Assembly: GCA_963767645.1 (NCBI GenBank)
Contig: CAVYEW010000014.1
Coordinates: 124,001-188,000 of the forward strand
Origin: DATFDN01 sp963767645
GTDB lineage: Bacteria > Pseudomonadota > Alphaproteobacteria > Acetobacterales > Acetobacteraceae
Reading direction: 5' to 3'
Length of the DNA stretch: 64,000 nt
The notes beneath the pieces were generated by a model. That model was not told the origin of the DNA and searched no databases. It was given only the letters and a program-made list of their open reading frames with translations. This document shows positions 16,333 through 25,553 of the stretch, piece by piece (position 1 is the stretch's first letter; every line of letters begins with the position of its first letter). The translations under genes were made by a program, and so were the position numbers.

Positions 16333-18081
16333 TCACAGGCCGCTGACCAGCCCGATCTGGTTCCAGAACGCGCACTGGTGTTCGGATGCGAAGTCGGTGG
16401 CCTGGAACGGGCTCGGGTAGATCAGCGCCTCGACGTTTCCAAGCTGAGCGGAGAACGGCGCCCAGCCGCCGGAAGCCCGGCGGAGGCTCCATTGCGGCGC
16501 GTTCGGGCCCGGCCGGTTCGGATCGAGCGTCGAGATGAAGTTGGTCCAGAACCGGATCATGTCGCGCGACAGGGCGCGTTGCTCGCCGTTCAGCGGGAAC
16601 GGGTTGAACGGATAGGTCGTGTTGGGAAAGAACAGGTCGGGGTTGAAGAGGTATTGCAGCTCGCTGGCATGCGCCGCGCCGTATGGATAGTTTGTGGGCA
16701 AGATGAAGAGTTCCGGCGCCGTCTGGTCCCGGAATTCATAGACATAGATCGGCACGTATTGCGAAAGAGCGTCCTCGGAGCGCAGCGCGGTGCAGGCGAA
16801 CAGCGAATCGGTGACGATCGCCGAGATGGCCTCGCCTGCGGCGGCGTCCGCTCCGTCGGCTTGGTAATTGCTGGGCGGGTACTGGCTGGCGACCTCGCTC
16901 AACTGGTCTGGCGTTGCCGTCGGCAGCAAAGTTGCGAGCGCGTCCGCGTAGGAGGTGCTGCCGGAGGGCGCCGGGCTTGCCGTGGTGACGGTGCCGAAGA
17001 AGAGCGGCGTGAACAGCCTGCCCTCGTCGAGGTTGGTGCCCTGCAGGACCGGAACGTGGTTGAATGTGCCGCTGGCAAACGCATCGCGCGGCAATAGCGG
17101 CAGTGTCGGGACATTTGCGCCCGCAACCGGCCCCCAGCCCTCCGCCGCCTCCGCGGCCAGCACTTGCCCGACCGGGGCGCTGCGGAGGCAATCGATCGTG
17201 GTGCAGTTCAGCGCGCTGACGAAGGCGTTGCCGGTGGTGCTCTCGTAGGCGGCCTGCGGAGTCTGCCCGATGATGCAGCCGCTCTCGACGATGCCGCCGC
17301 GGAACAGGCCGGCGGCGGTGGGCGAGGCGAGGTGCGAGCAGGTGTCGAGACCGCCGGCCAACTCGCCGCCGATCGTCACCTGGCTGGGGTCGCCGCCGAA
17401 TCCGGCGATGTTGTCGCGGACCCATCGCATGGCGAATTGCTGGTCCATCAGCCCGTAATTCCCTGAGCTGTTCGGCGTGGCGCCGTCGAGCAGCGGGTGC
17501 GCGAGCCAGCCGAACGCGCCCAGGCGGTAGTTGATGGTGACAACGATGACGTTGCCTTGCGTGACCAGCGGACGTGGATCGTAGCCGCTGCCCTGGCCGT
17601 AGACGTTGGAGCCGCCGTGGATCCAGACATAGACCGGCAGGGTGGTGCTGGCGCGGGCGGGCGCCCAGACGTTCAGCGCCAGGCAGTCCTCGCTGTTAGC
17701 GCTGCCGGGGACCGAGCTGGCGGTGACGGGATAGGCCGTGGACGTGCCGAAGGGAGAAATGTTCTGCGGACAGGGGGTTGCGAACTGCGTTGCCTGGAGC
17801 GGACTGTCGGCCGTGCCGTATGCCTCGGGCGGATGCGGCGGCGTCCAGCGGTACTGGCCGGCTGTGGTCCCGGCGTAGTGGATGCCGAGCCACGCGTTCA
17901 CCCGGCCATCGGTCTGGCCCTGCACCCAGCCATATTCGGTCTGCACCAGGGTGGATGCCGCCGGCGCCGAGCCCGCCAGGGACGGCGCCGACAGCCCCGC
18001 TGCGAGACAAGCCGCGCTGAGCGCGACCGCCGCGCTCCGCCATAGCGGCGGGGCAGCCGGACAGATCCTGTGTTCCACCAT
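16333..18081 (-). CDS. Type-B carboxylesterase homologue lacking catalytic Ser
   Basis: This 582-residue secreted protein has a signal peptide of about 36 residues (hydrophobic core 17-34) and the type-B carboxylesterase fold: SEDCLALNVWAP, then VYVWIHGGSNVYG (oxyanion loop), then NYRLGAFGWL. The nucleophile elbow, normally GESAGG, reads GGELAGG. Residue 241 is Leu, codon TTG at 17359-17361, one base from the Ser codon TCG. The other two positions remain: the acidic residue in GTNLDEGRLF and His in GAAHASELQYLF. As read, it should not be a serine esterase. A one-base sequence error or a true pseudoenzyme are both possible. A short gap separates it from the RTX-type gene upstream. Confidence 0.85.
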   Translation of the reverse strand: MVEHRICPAAPPLWRSAAVALSAACLAAGLSAPSLAGSAPAASTLVQTEYGWVQGQTDGRVNAWLGIHYAGTTAGQYRWTPPHPPEAYGTADSPLQATQFATPCPQNISPFGTSTAYPVTASSVPGSANSEDCLALNVWAPARASTTLPVYVWIHGGSNVYGQGSGYDPRPLVTQGNVIVVTINYRLGAFGWLAHPLLDGATPNSSGNYGLMDQQFAMRWVRDNIAGFGGDPSQVTIGGELAGGLDTCSHLASPTAAGLFRGGIVESGCIIGQTPQAAYESTTGNAFVSALNCTTIDCLRSAPVGQVLAAEAAEGWGPVAGANVPTLPLLPRDAFASGTFNHVPVLQGTNLDEGRLFTPLFFGTVTTASPAPSGSTSYADALATLLPTATPDQLSEVASQYPPSNYQADGADAAAGEAISAIVTDSLFACTALRSEDALSQYVPIYVYEFRDQTAPELFILPTNYPYGAAHASELQYLFNPDLFFPNTTYPFNPFPLNGEQRALSRDMIRFWTNFISTLDPNRPGPNAPQWSLRRASGGWAPFSAQLGNVEALIYPSPFQATDFASEHQCAFWNQIGLVSGL

Positions 18082-18169
18082 TTCCGTTCCCTCCCTCCTT
18101 CCGACGTAGTCTCGTCGGCTTTGAGGAAGATTAACGGCGAGGCATCAGCAGCCGTCAACACGAGCTGCC

Positions 18170-21100
18170 TCACGCGAAGATGCTCGTGCTCAACTGCTTC
18201 AGCCCGACCCCGGCCAGGGTGACGGTGTGGGCGTCAGCCAGGTGGAGCACCGCGCTGCCGGTGTTGTCCGCCGTCGCGGTGCGGAGCAATCCCGAAAGGG
18301 TCGCCGCGCTGAGCGGCTGGCCGTTGGTGTTGAGCAGGTGCAGATGGTTCACGCCGACCCGGAAGTTCTGGATCAGGTCGGCGCCGGCGGTGTTCAGGCT
18401 CTCGACGAAGGTAGTGACGGAGCTTCCGACCGATGGGACCGGCGAGGTGGTGCCCGGAGGATTGGCGGGCGCAGCGGTTCCCACCTGTGGCGCGGCACCA
18501 ACCGCGACACCGGCAAGCCGGATGGTCGAGCCCGCGTTGGGGTGCAGCACCACGTTGCCCAGCGTGTCCACGGTCATTCCGGCGACCAGGTAGGTCAGCG
18601 CGGCGGTCCCGAGCGGCTGGCCGTCGGCGCCGATCACGACAAGCCGGTCCACGCCGGAACGGTAGCCGGTGAGCTGATCCTGCCCGACGATCCGGCTGTC
18701 CACGACGTAGGTGCTGGCCGGCGCGGGCGGCGGGTTGGGAGCAGGGGCGGTGGGCAGGACGGATTGCGTGCCGAACCATCCCGCTGTCAACTGAGCCTTC
18801 GCGACACCCTGGAGGGTGACGGTGTGGCCGCTCGACAGGTGGAGCACCGCGTTGCCCGAGGCATCGGCCGTAGCGCCCCTGATATAGGCGGCGATCTCGC
18901 TCGCGCTCGCCGCTTTGCCGGACGCATCGATGACGCTGAGCTTGTCGGTGCCGGGGACGAAGTCGGCAATGGTGTCGCTCGCCGTCTGCCGTGCGTCGAG
19001 CACGAAGGTGTCGGCGCCGCTGCCCGCCTGCATGTAGTTGCGCCCCGCCCCGGCCGAGAGGACATCGGTGCCGCTGCCGGCGAATAGATAGTCGTTGTTG
19101 GCGCCGCCCACCAGGAAGTCGGTCCCGGTCCCGGCGAACAGGATGTTGATGCCGCTGCCGCCCTGGATCGTCACATTGGCCGCACCCGTCTCGTAGATGA
19201 GCTGGTCGGCGGTCGCGCTGCCTTGCACCACGCGCGCGATGGTGTCGGCGGTGACGATGACGTTGTTCGAGGTCAGAAGCTGTCCGTCCGACAGGCGCGG
19301 CGCGATGTCGAAAACCGGCCAGAGCTGCTCGTTGGCAAGGTTCGCCGTGGTCTCGAACGCGCTCACCCAGCCATAGGCCTGGATCGCGCGCACGTCCTCG
19401 GTGACGGTGATCAGGTCGGCCAGGGCGCCGCGCGCCTCCATGGCGTATTCGCTCGAGGCGACATCGGTGGCGGCGGTGGCGGCGACGAAGCCTGAACTCA
19501 GCGTGGTCTTGGCAATCCCGGCCCAGGTCTGCAGCGCCCCGGCGACCTCGGTGCTGCCGACGGTGTAGGTGGACAGGTTGTACGCGCCGCCCAGATACGG
19601 GCTGAACCCCTTGGCCGCGTTGATGAACATTCCGGCCAGGAAGTTCGCCTCCCAGCCCAGGAGCTGCGCCGCTCCGGCGACACCCTGCTCCGCCGCCAGG
19701 GCGACGGTGGTGGCGAAATAGTCCTGCTGCCAGGGGGCGATCTGCCCCGCGTTGCCGTAGGAGCCGGTGATCCAGCCTTCAGCCTGGCCCTCGTTCAGCG
19801 TCTGAACATATTTCAGGATATAGCTGAAATTGTTGTTTTCGATCTGGGTGAAATACGCCTTCTCGGCCGACCCGTTCGGGTTGGCGGCGGCGGCCTCGAC
19901 GATCGCGCGCAAGCTCCAGGCTTCGCCGCGCACCTGGTTGTTTCCGTTTGCGACGAGGCCGAGGGCACCTTGGCGAACGGCGGGGCTCTGCGTCAGCACA
20001 TCGTAGGAAGCCTGGGCATTCAGCTCGTCGAGATAGGTGCGATCGCCCGTCATCAGATAGGCGACGTAGTCAAGGTCCGGCTGATGGGCCGGATCGGGGG
20101 TCCAGCCGGTGAGCGCGCTGCCCGGTATCCCCTGCGTCAGCGCCGTGGTGCCGTACATCCCGCCGCGGTAATCGACCCACAGCTTCGGATTGGCGGTGGC
20201 AGTGAGGTACTCGCCCGCGCTTGGGCTGTAGAGGTGCCACGGAATGCTGCCCGCCGCATTGGCCTGCGCCAGGGCGTATTGCGCGGCGGTCGGGTCCTGG
20301 GTCATCAGCCAGAGCGTATCCGCCTCGGTGGTCGGCCCGAGATCCGGCCGCCCGCCCGTCATCGGCATGTATTGGGTAATGCCGGCATTGCCGAGCACTG
20401 CGCCGAAGCCCGGCGCGGCCATCTGCTTGGCCTCGGCCGAGACCAGCGAAGCGGCGACGCCGGTGGTCAGATCGTAGTTCTGGATGAGGCCAGTCTTCTC
20501 CAGCGCCTCGACATCGTGCTGGACGTTCACCGTCGGCGTGCCATTGCTGGCAACCGTCGTGTTCCAGCTGGTGTACTGGTACTGGGTGATGCCGCTCTTC
20601 TGGAACGCCACCGCGCCGTTCTGGGTGATGGTCGCGTCGTAGGTCGCCGTGCCGCCTTTCGCGGACAATGCGATATCGTTGTCGAAGGTCGCCGTGGTGG
20701 AGGTGGTGCCGTCGGCATAGGCGGTGATGTCGAGAGTCACGTGCAGCGAGCCCGCGACCGGGACGTCGATGCGCACCTGGGTCGCCTCCGGCCCGCTCAG
20801 CCAGGTCGAGTACGCCCCGCTCTTGAGCGCCGCGGCCAGCGCGGTCGCGGCATTGATCGTGACCGCGCTGGTCGTGCCGTTGGCGTTATGCAGGGTGAGG
20901 TTTACCTGCAGCTTGTAGTTCGATCCGGGGGCGGCCAACGCATTGATGTCCACCGGCTTGGCCGCGGTGCTGCCAGCCGGAGCCAGCGAGAGCATGACCG
21001 GGACGGAGGTGCCGGCGGCGATCGCGGGTTGCGCCAGCGTCAGTACCGCCATCGCCGCCGACCCGTCCGGGTTGGTCGTCTTGACGTCCATCTGCACCGG

Positions 21101-21308
21101 CGTCGGCTGGCCGTTGATGACTGCGACCAGGTGCGCCCCCGCCGGCACCTGTCCCGGGGCAAACTCCTGCCCAAAGGTGATCAGGCGCCCGGCGATGGCG
21201 ACGGAACTCGGGTTTTGCAAGGTCGAGTCCGACCACCTGACCGGCGCCGGCCGCTGAGGGAATGATGGGCGCGGACAGCAGCGACGTCGCCTGGGTTTGA
21301 GCGGTCAT
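18170..21308 (-). CDS. Large RTX-type secreted protein (frameshift near 5' end)
   Basis: This protein of about 1045 residues reads in one frame from about 21220 to the end. The best start is ATG 21308 (MTAQTQATSLLSAPIIPSAA), which has GGAGG upstream; reaching it needs one base removed near 21223-21226, giving GLDLQNPSSVAIAGR. The N-terminal part (FGQEFAPGQVPAGAHLVAV, MDVKTTNPDGSAAMAVLTL) recalls RIFT-barrel domains of polysaccharide-lyase-like proteins; that is a weak match. A helical-barrel-like middle follows. The C-terminal third has RTX-like Gly/Asp nonapeptides (GGSGINILFAGTGTDFLVGG), typical of calcium-binding type I secretion substrates, then three related modules of about 90 residues. 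There is no N-terminal signal peptide. No secretion genes are adjacent. Confidence 0.7.
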
Positions 21309-21440
21309 TGAATGGGCCTCCGAGGCGGCCCAGGTGCTGACACCCGTGCCGATTTCCGAGGCAAAGAGTAAAATTAGAGACGTTGCTGAAAACTTAAGGA
21401 AAAGCTCGTAACAAGAACGTGAACAGAACATTACACGATC

Positions 21441-23291
21441 TTACGGCGCGTGGCAGCCGATCTCGATCAGTTCGCGGATACGAGCCGGGTCCGGCTGTTC
21501 CATGATGCGGCGCGCGAAGCGGGCGCAATCGCCGATGCTTGCGGCGCGCACCGCCTGCTTCACGCGCGGAACGGCTCCGGCGTTCATGCTGAAGCTGCGC
21601 AGCCCGAGGCCGAGCAGCAACGGCGTCAGCCGCGGGTCCGCCGCCATCTCGCCGCACACCGAGACCGGCATCCGCATTCTGAGCGCCGCCTCCGTGGCGA
21701 ACTGCACCAGGCGCAGCACCGCCGGGTGCAGCGTGTCGTAGAGATCCGCCACCGCGCTCTCGCCGCGATCGACGGCGAGCGTATAGGCGGTGAGGTCGTT
21801 GGTGCCGATCGCGAAAAAATCGGACTCGAGCGCCAGCGCGTCCGCCGCCAACGCCGCGCCGGGAGTCTCAATCATGATGCCGAGCGGCGGCAGCCGCTCC
21901 GGCAGGCGCTCGCCGCGCCGGCGGAGGCGCCGCGCCACGCGATCGTAGATTTCGCGGGCGCGCCGCACCTCGGCCAATGTCGTCACCATCGGCAGCATCA
22001 CCCGTACCGGCCCGGCGGAGGCGGCGCGCAGGATGGCGGCGAACTGCGTCTCCAGCAGCTCGGGGTGGCGCAGCAGCAGGCGGATGCCGCGCAGCCCCAA
22101 GGCCGGGTTGGTGTCGGCGATGTCGGGGACGATCCCCTCGGCGGCGAGGGCTTCGATGTCCTTCTCCCCGCCCCAATCCAGCACGCGCACCGTGACCGCC
22201 GCGCCTCCCATGGCTTCGACCACCGCACGATAGGTTTCGGCTTGGGTGGTCTCGTCCGGCACCGTCTCGCGGTTCATGAACAGGAACTCGGTGCGCAGCA
22301 GGCCGATGCCGAGCGCGCCCGATTGCTGGATCAGCGGCAATTCGAGCGGCAGCTCCATGTTCGCCTGCAGCTCGACTGCCTCGCCGTCATGGGTTTCGGC
22401 GGGCAGGCGGCGCAGGCGGGCGAAGCGCTGCCGCTCGCGGGCAAAAGCGGTGACGGAGCGCCGCGCCGCCGCCAGGGTGGCGGCGCTCGGGTTCAGCGTC
22501 ACCCGCCCGCTCGCGCCATCGACGATGGCCGTCTCGCCGGGGCGGATCGCGTGCGCCAGGCCCGGCACGCCAAGTACCGCGGGCACCCCGAGCGCCCGCA
22601 GCATCACCGCCGTATGGCCCTCCGCGCCGCCCTCGGCGGTTCCGACCCCGGCCAGGCGTGCGGGATCGAGCAGCGCGGCATCCGCCGGGCGCAGGCTCTC
22701 GGCCACCAGGATCGCGCCCTCGGGCAGCCCGGAGAAGCTGCGGAACGGCAGGTTCGTCAGATTGCGGACCAGCCGCCGCGCGATCTCACGCACCTCGTCG
22801 GCGCGGCGCTGCAGGCTCGCGCGGTCCTCGGCCGCCATTCCCGGCGTGGCCTGGGTCATCATCGCCCCGGCAATCGCCTCCGCCTCCTCGGCTACGGCGG
22901 CTTCGGCCGAGCGCGATCCTTCGCCCATGCGCCGACGCGCACCGCGGATGAGCCGGGAATCGCTCAGCATCCGCAGATAGGCCTCGATGAGCGGTGCCAG
23001 CTCCGTCTGGCTTTCCTCCGGCAGCACGGCAAGACGGGCCTGCAGCTTGCGGAGCTGGCGGCGCGACTTCCCGATCGCCGCCTCCAGCCGCGCGGTCTCC
23101 GCGGGCAGCTCCTCGGCTCCGATACACACCCGGGTGATCTCGGGCACCGGCTCGGCGGCGGTGAAGACCTGGCCGATGGCAATGCCGGGAGAGACGGGGA
23201 TGCCCGTGAACACCGATTCCGGCCGCTCGGAAGCGCGCAGCCGTACCGAAAGGCGCTTGTGTTGAGGCGGCGGCGGCTCAGGCCTGTTCAT
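21441..23291 (-). CDS. ptsI: PTS enzyme I
   Basis: This 616-residue phosphoenolpyruvate-protein phosphotransferase starts the phosphorelay by passing phosphate from PEP to HPr. The phospho-His is His226 in GGAEGHTAVMLRALG. The PEP-binding barrel has LLRTEFLFMNRE, RVLDWGGEKD, the catalytic Cys in VSVCGEMAADP and GTNDLTAYTLAVDR. There is no N-terminal GAF domain, so it is not the classical PtsP form. ATG 23291 lies inside the end of the HPr gene (14-base overlap), marking a translationally coupled operon. No sugar-specific IIB/IIC genes are present, so the relay is likely regulatory. Confidence 0.93.
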   Translation of the reverse strand: MNRPEPPPPQHKRLSVRLRASERPESVFTGIPVSPGIAIGQVFTAAEPVPEITRVCIGAEELPAETARLEAAIGKSRRQLRKLQARLAVLPEESQTELAPLIEAYLRMLSDSRLIRGARRRMGEGSRSAEAAVAEEAEAIAGAMMTQATPGMAAEDRASLQRRADEVREIARRLVRNLTNLPFRSFSGLPEGAILVAESLRPADAALLDPARLAGVGTAEGGAEGHTAVMLRALGVPAVLGVPGLAHAIRPGETAIVDGASGRVTLNPSAATLAAARRSVTAFARERQRFARLRRLPAETHDGEAVELQANMELPLELPLIQQSGALGIGLLRTEFLFMNRETVPDETTQAETYRAVVEAMGGAAVTVRVLDWGGEKDIEALAAEGIVPDIADTNPALGLRGIRLLLRHPELLETQFAAILRAASAGPVRVMLPMVTTLAEVRRAREIYDRVARRLRRRGERLPERLPPLGIMIETPGAALAADALALESDFFAIGTNDLTAYTLAVDRGESAVADLYDTLHPAVLRLVQFATEAALRMRMPVSVCGEMAADPRLTPLLLGLGLRSFSMNAGAVPRVKQAVRAASIGDCARFARRIMEQPDPARIRELIEIGCHAP

Positions 23292-23607
23292 TGAAGCCGG
23301 AATCGACCAGCGCGACCAAGGCATCCAGCGCCTCGCGCGCATCAAAGCCGTCGGCCCGCAGCTCGATCTCGGCGCCCTGGCCGGCGCCCAGCATCATCAA
23401 TCCCATGATGGAGCGGGCCGAGACAGCCTGCCCGTCGCGCACCACCTCCACCGCCGCGCCGAAGCGCTCGGCGAGGGTCACGAATTTGGCGGCGGCCCGT
23501 GCGTGCAGCCCGCGCTTGTTCGGAATGCGGACCGTGCGGCTGAGGACTGATGCGCTGGCAGCACCGGGGCCGGCCTCGCTTGGCGAACAGCGGCCGTCTC
23601 CGCTCAT
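23278..23607 (-). CDS. ptsH: HPr phosphocarrier protein
   Basis: This 109-residue HPr has a 22-residue N-terminal extension. His35 in NKRGLHARAAAKFV accepts phosphate from enzyme I. Ser66 in ARSIMGLMMLGA corresponds to the regulatory serine phosphorylated by HprK, which is encoded three genes upstream. ATG 23607 overlaps the stop of the EIIA gene (TGATG). Having both phosphorylation sites and the kinase in one operon supports dual control of HPr, as known for proteobacterial regulatory PTS. Confidence 0.93.
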   Translation of the reverse strand: MSGDGRCSPSEAGPGAASASVLSRTVRIPNKRGLHARAAAKFVTLAERFGAAVEVVRDGQAVSARSIMGLMMLGAGQGAEIELRADGFDAREALDALVALVDSGFNEQA

Positions 23608-24032
23608 CAGCAGCTCCCGCTCCCGTTCGCCTTGCAGCCGTGCAGCACGTGGGAGGCGGCGGCGATGTATTTCCGTCCTGCGGCTTCGGCGCAGTTCACC
23701 GCGTCGGCAAGAGGCTGGTTCGACCGCACCTTGGCCAGCTTCACGAGCATTGGCAGGTTGACACCCGCAATTACCTCGACCCCTTTGCGCACCATCATCG
23801 AGATGGCGAGGTTGGACGGGGTGCCGCCGAACATGTCGGTCAGCAGCACCACGCCGTCGCCGGTATCGCAGTGCTCGATGCACCGCTCGATCTCGGCGCG
23901 CCGGTTCTCCATATCGTCTTCCGGCCCGATGCAGACCGTATCGACGTGACGCTGCGTGCCCACCACATGCTCCAGCGCGGCGCGAAGCTCCTCCGCCAGA
24001 CGGCCATGGGTGACAAGGACCATGCCGATCAT
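23607..24032 (-). CDS. PTS EIIA component, mannose type
   Basis: This 141-residue EIIA of the mannose (fructose-specific IIA) family has phospho-accepting His9 in MIGMVLVTHGRLAEEL. LLTDMFGGTPSNLAISMM is the family core. No IIB, IIC or IID partners are present, so it is probably the terminal acceptor of a regulatory phosphorelay rather than a transporter part. It overlaps rapZ by 3 bases and ptsH by 3 bases. Its output target cannot be seen from the sequence. Confidence 0.92.
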   Translation of the reverse strand: MIGMVLVTHGRLAEELRAALEHVVGTQRHVDTVCIGPEDDMENRRAEIERCIEHCDTGDGVVLLTDMFGGTPSNLAISMMVRKGVEVIAGVNLPMLVKLAKVRSNQPLADAVNCAEAAGRKYIAAASHVLHGCKANGSGSC

Positions 24033-25015
24033 GGCGTGCGCAGTGCGTCTTTCCGGGGATTCAAGTTCGTGGCTTCCTTTTCAGGCCTGAAGTGGCGAGG
24101 CGCGGCCGCCTCTTCTCGGACGAGTTCCCGATGCGCGACGTGCAGCCACCAGCGCGCGCCGGCTTCGCCGCTAGCGCTCCGCTCGGCAGCGCCGGTCGTG
24201 CGCCTGAGATGCTCCGCAAGTTTTTCGACGATACGCACTGAGCGGTGTCGCCCTCCGGTGCAACCCACGGCGATTGTGACATATTTCTTGCCCTCTTGGA
24301 TGAACCTCGGCAAGAGCAGGTCGAGAAACTGTTCGATCATGCGCATGTAGGCCGGGAAGTCCGGATCGGCCTCCACATACGCAGCGACCGCCTCGTCGAG
24401 CCCGGTCTTGGGCCGCAATATGGGATCGTAGTGCGGATTGCGCAAAAACCGGGCATCGAAGACCAGATCTGCGTCTCGTGGCAGGCCGTGCGCATAGGAA
24501 AACGAGACCAGCGCGACGGCTACCCGCGGCGCCTCGCCCGCGCTGGTCGCGCCGTAGCGCCGCTCGATCAAGGTGCGCATGGCCGAAAGCGGCAGGTCGG
24601 AGGTGTCGAGCACGAGATCGGCTGCCTCCCGCAGCGGACCGGTCAACGCCTGTTCCTTGGCGATGCCCTCGGAGACCCGGCCTGTCAGCGCCAAGGGGTG
24701 CCGCCGGCGCGTCTCGGAGTAGCGGCGCAGCAGCACCGCTTCCTCGGCCCAGACATAGATCAGCTCCGGCCGCAGGCGCGGGTCGGCGCGCAACCCGTTC
24801 AGGGCAGCCAGCACGGCCCCGGGGTCGAACCCGGTGGTGCGGGCATCCACCCCGATCGCCAGGCTGCGCTGCGCCTGTCCGACCATCGCCTCCAGCATGG
24901 TCAGCGGCGGGTTGTCCACCGCGTCGAAATCGAGGTCCTCCAGCGCGCGCAGCACCGACAGCTTGCCGGCGCCGGACAGGCCGCTCACCAGGACCACCCG
25001 CAAGGCTTCGGTCAT
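24029..25015 (-). CDS. rapZ: RapZ family nucleotide-binding protein
   Basis: This 328-residue protein has an N-terminal P-loop domain (GLSGAGKLSVLRALEDLDFD, DNPPLTMLE) and a C-terminal domain with GCTGGRHRSVRIVEKLAEHL. That C-terminal motif binds RNA and metabolite in E. coli RapZ. The residue after the P-loop Lys is Leu rather than Ser or Thr, a loose Walker A. In enterobacteria RapZ controls glmS RNA decay; its role in alphaproteobacteria is less certain. ATG 25015 overlaps the hprK stop. The long open frame upstream of 25015 is the antisense or alternative frame of hprK. RapZ next to HprK and EIIA is a conserved arrangement. Confidence 0.93.
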   Translation of the reverse strand: MTEALRVVLVSGLSGAGKLSVLRALEDLDFDAVDNPPLTMLEAMVGQAQRSLAIGVDARTTGFDPGAVLAALNGLRADPRLRPELIYVWAEEAVLLRRYSETRRRHPLALTGRVSEGIAKEQALTGPLREAADLVLDTSDLPLSAMRTLIERRYGATSAGEAPRVAVALVSFSYAHGLPRDADLVFDARFLRNPHYDPILRPKTGLDEAVAAYVEADPDFPAYMRMIEQFLDLLLPRFIQEGKKYVTIAVGCTGGRHRSVRIVEKLAEHLRRTTGAAERSASGEAGARWWLHVAHRELVREEAAAPRHFRPEKEATNLNPRKDALRTP

Positions 25016-25443
25016 CGCGCGAATGCCCCGGCGACCTGACGCACGCGCCCCAATGCACAGTCCAGTGCCAGCAACACGCGCTCCGGCGCCGAAGCGGACT
25101 CGGCGGGCATCTGTACCAGCGGCAGGCCAAGCTCCTGGTGGCGGCGCATCTCCGGCAGGCGCTCCGACGCGCCAAGCTCGACCGCAAGCACGAGCCGCGC
25201 CGTCGTGGCGTGCGGCACGCTCAGAATGCCGAGACCGCGCACCTCCAGAAGTCCGGCCAACGGGGCCGGGGGACGGGCGGTGCCGTCCTCGATCAGCACC
25301 TGATCGTCGGCGACAAGGTCGAACCCGCGCGCCATCAGCCGCAGCGCCAGGTCGGACTTGCCCGCCCCGGCCGGCCCCAGCAGCAGCACCCCCGCGCCGT
25401 CGCGGGCCACGCATGTCCCATGCACCCGTATCACCTGCGTCAT
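25012..25443 (-). CDS. hprK: HPr kinase/phosphorylase, short form
   Basis: This 143-residue protein corresponds to only the C-terminal catalytic half of Firmicute HprK, as is usual in alphaproteobacteria. It has Walker A LLLGPAGAGKSDLALRLM, then LVADDQVLIE, and the LEVRGLGILSVP signature. It phosphorylates or dephosphorylates the HPr serine. It is the first gene of a five-gene overlapping operon (hprK-rapZ-EIIA-ptsH-ptsI). The ChvG/ChvI-type two-component genes that often precede this cluster in alphaproteobacteria are not here; a divergent PLP enzyme gene starts about 110 bases away instead. Confidence 0.93.
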   Translation of the reverse strand: MTQVIRVHGTCVARDGAGVLLLGPAGAGKSDLALRLMARGFDLVADDQVLIEDGTARPPAPLAGLLEVRGLGILSVPHATTARLVLAVELGASERLPEMRRHQELGLPLVQMPAESASAPERVLLALDCALGRVRQVAGAFAR

Positions 25444-25553
25444 GAGTTGCTACTCTGGGCCGGCGCACGAGAAAGCGGAAGCTGTCTTATCGGTCAATCC
25501 GGTCTCCGGCCGAGCTTGCCCTGGGCAGCCGTCGCGTGCGAGCGTCCCGTGCC

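Noticed and set aside
19970..21265. Plus-strand open frame opposite the RTX protein
   Set aside because: Low-complexity Arg/Gly/Ala translation without motifs; antisense shadow.
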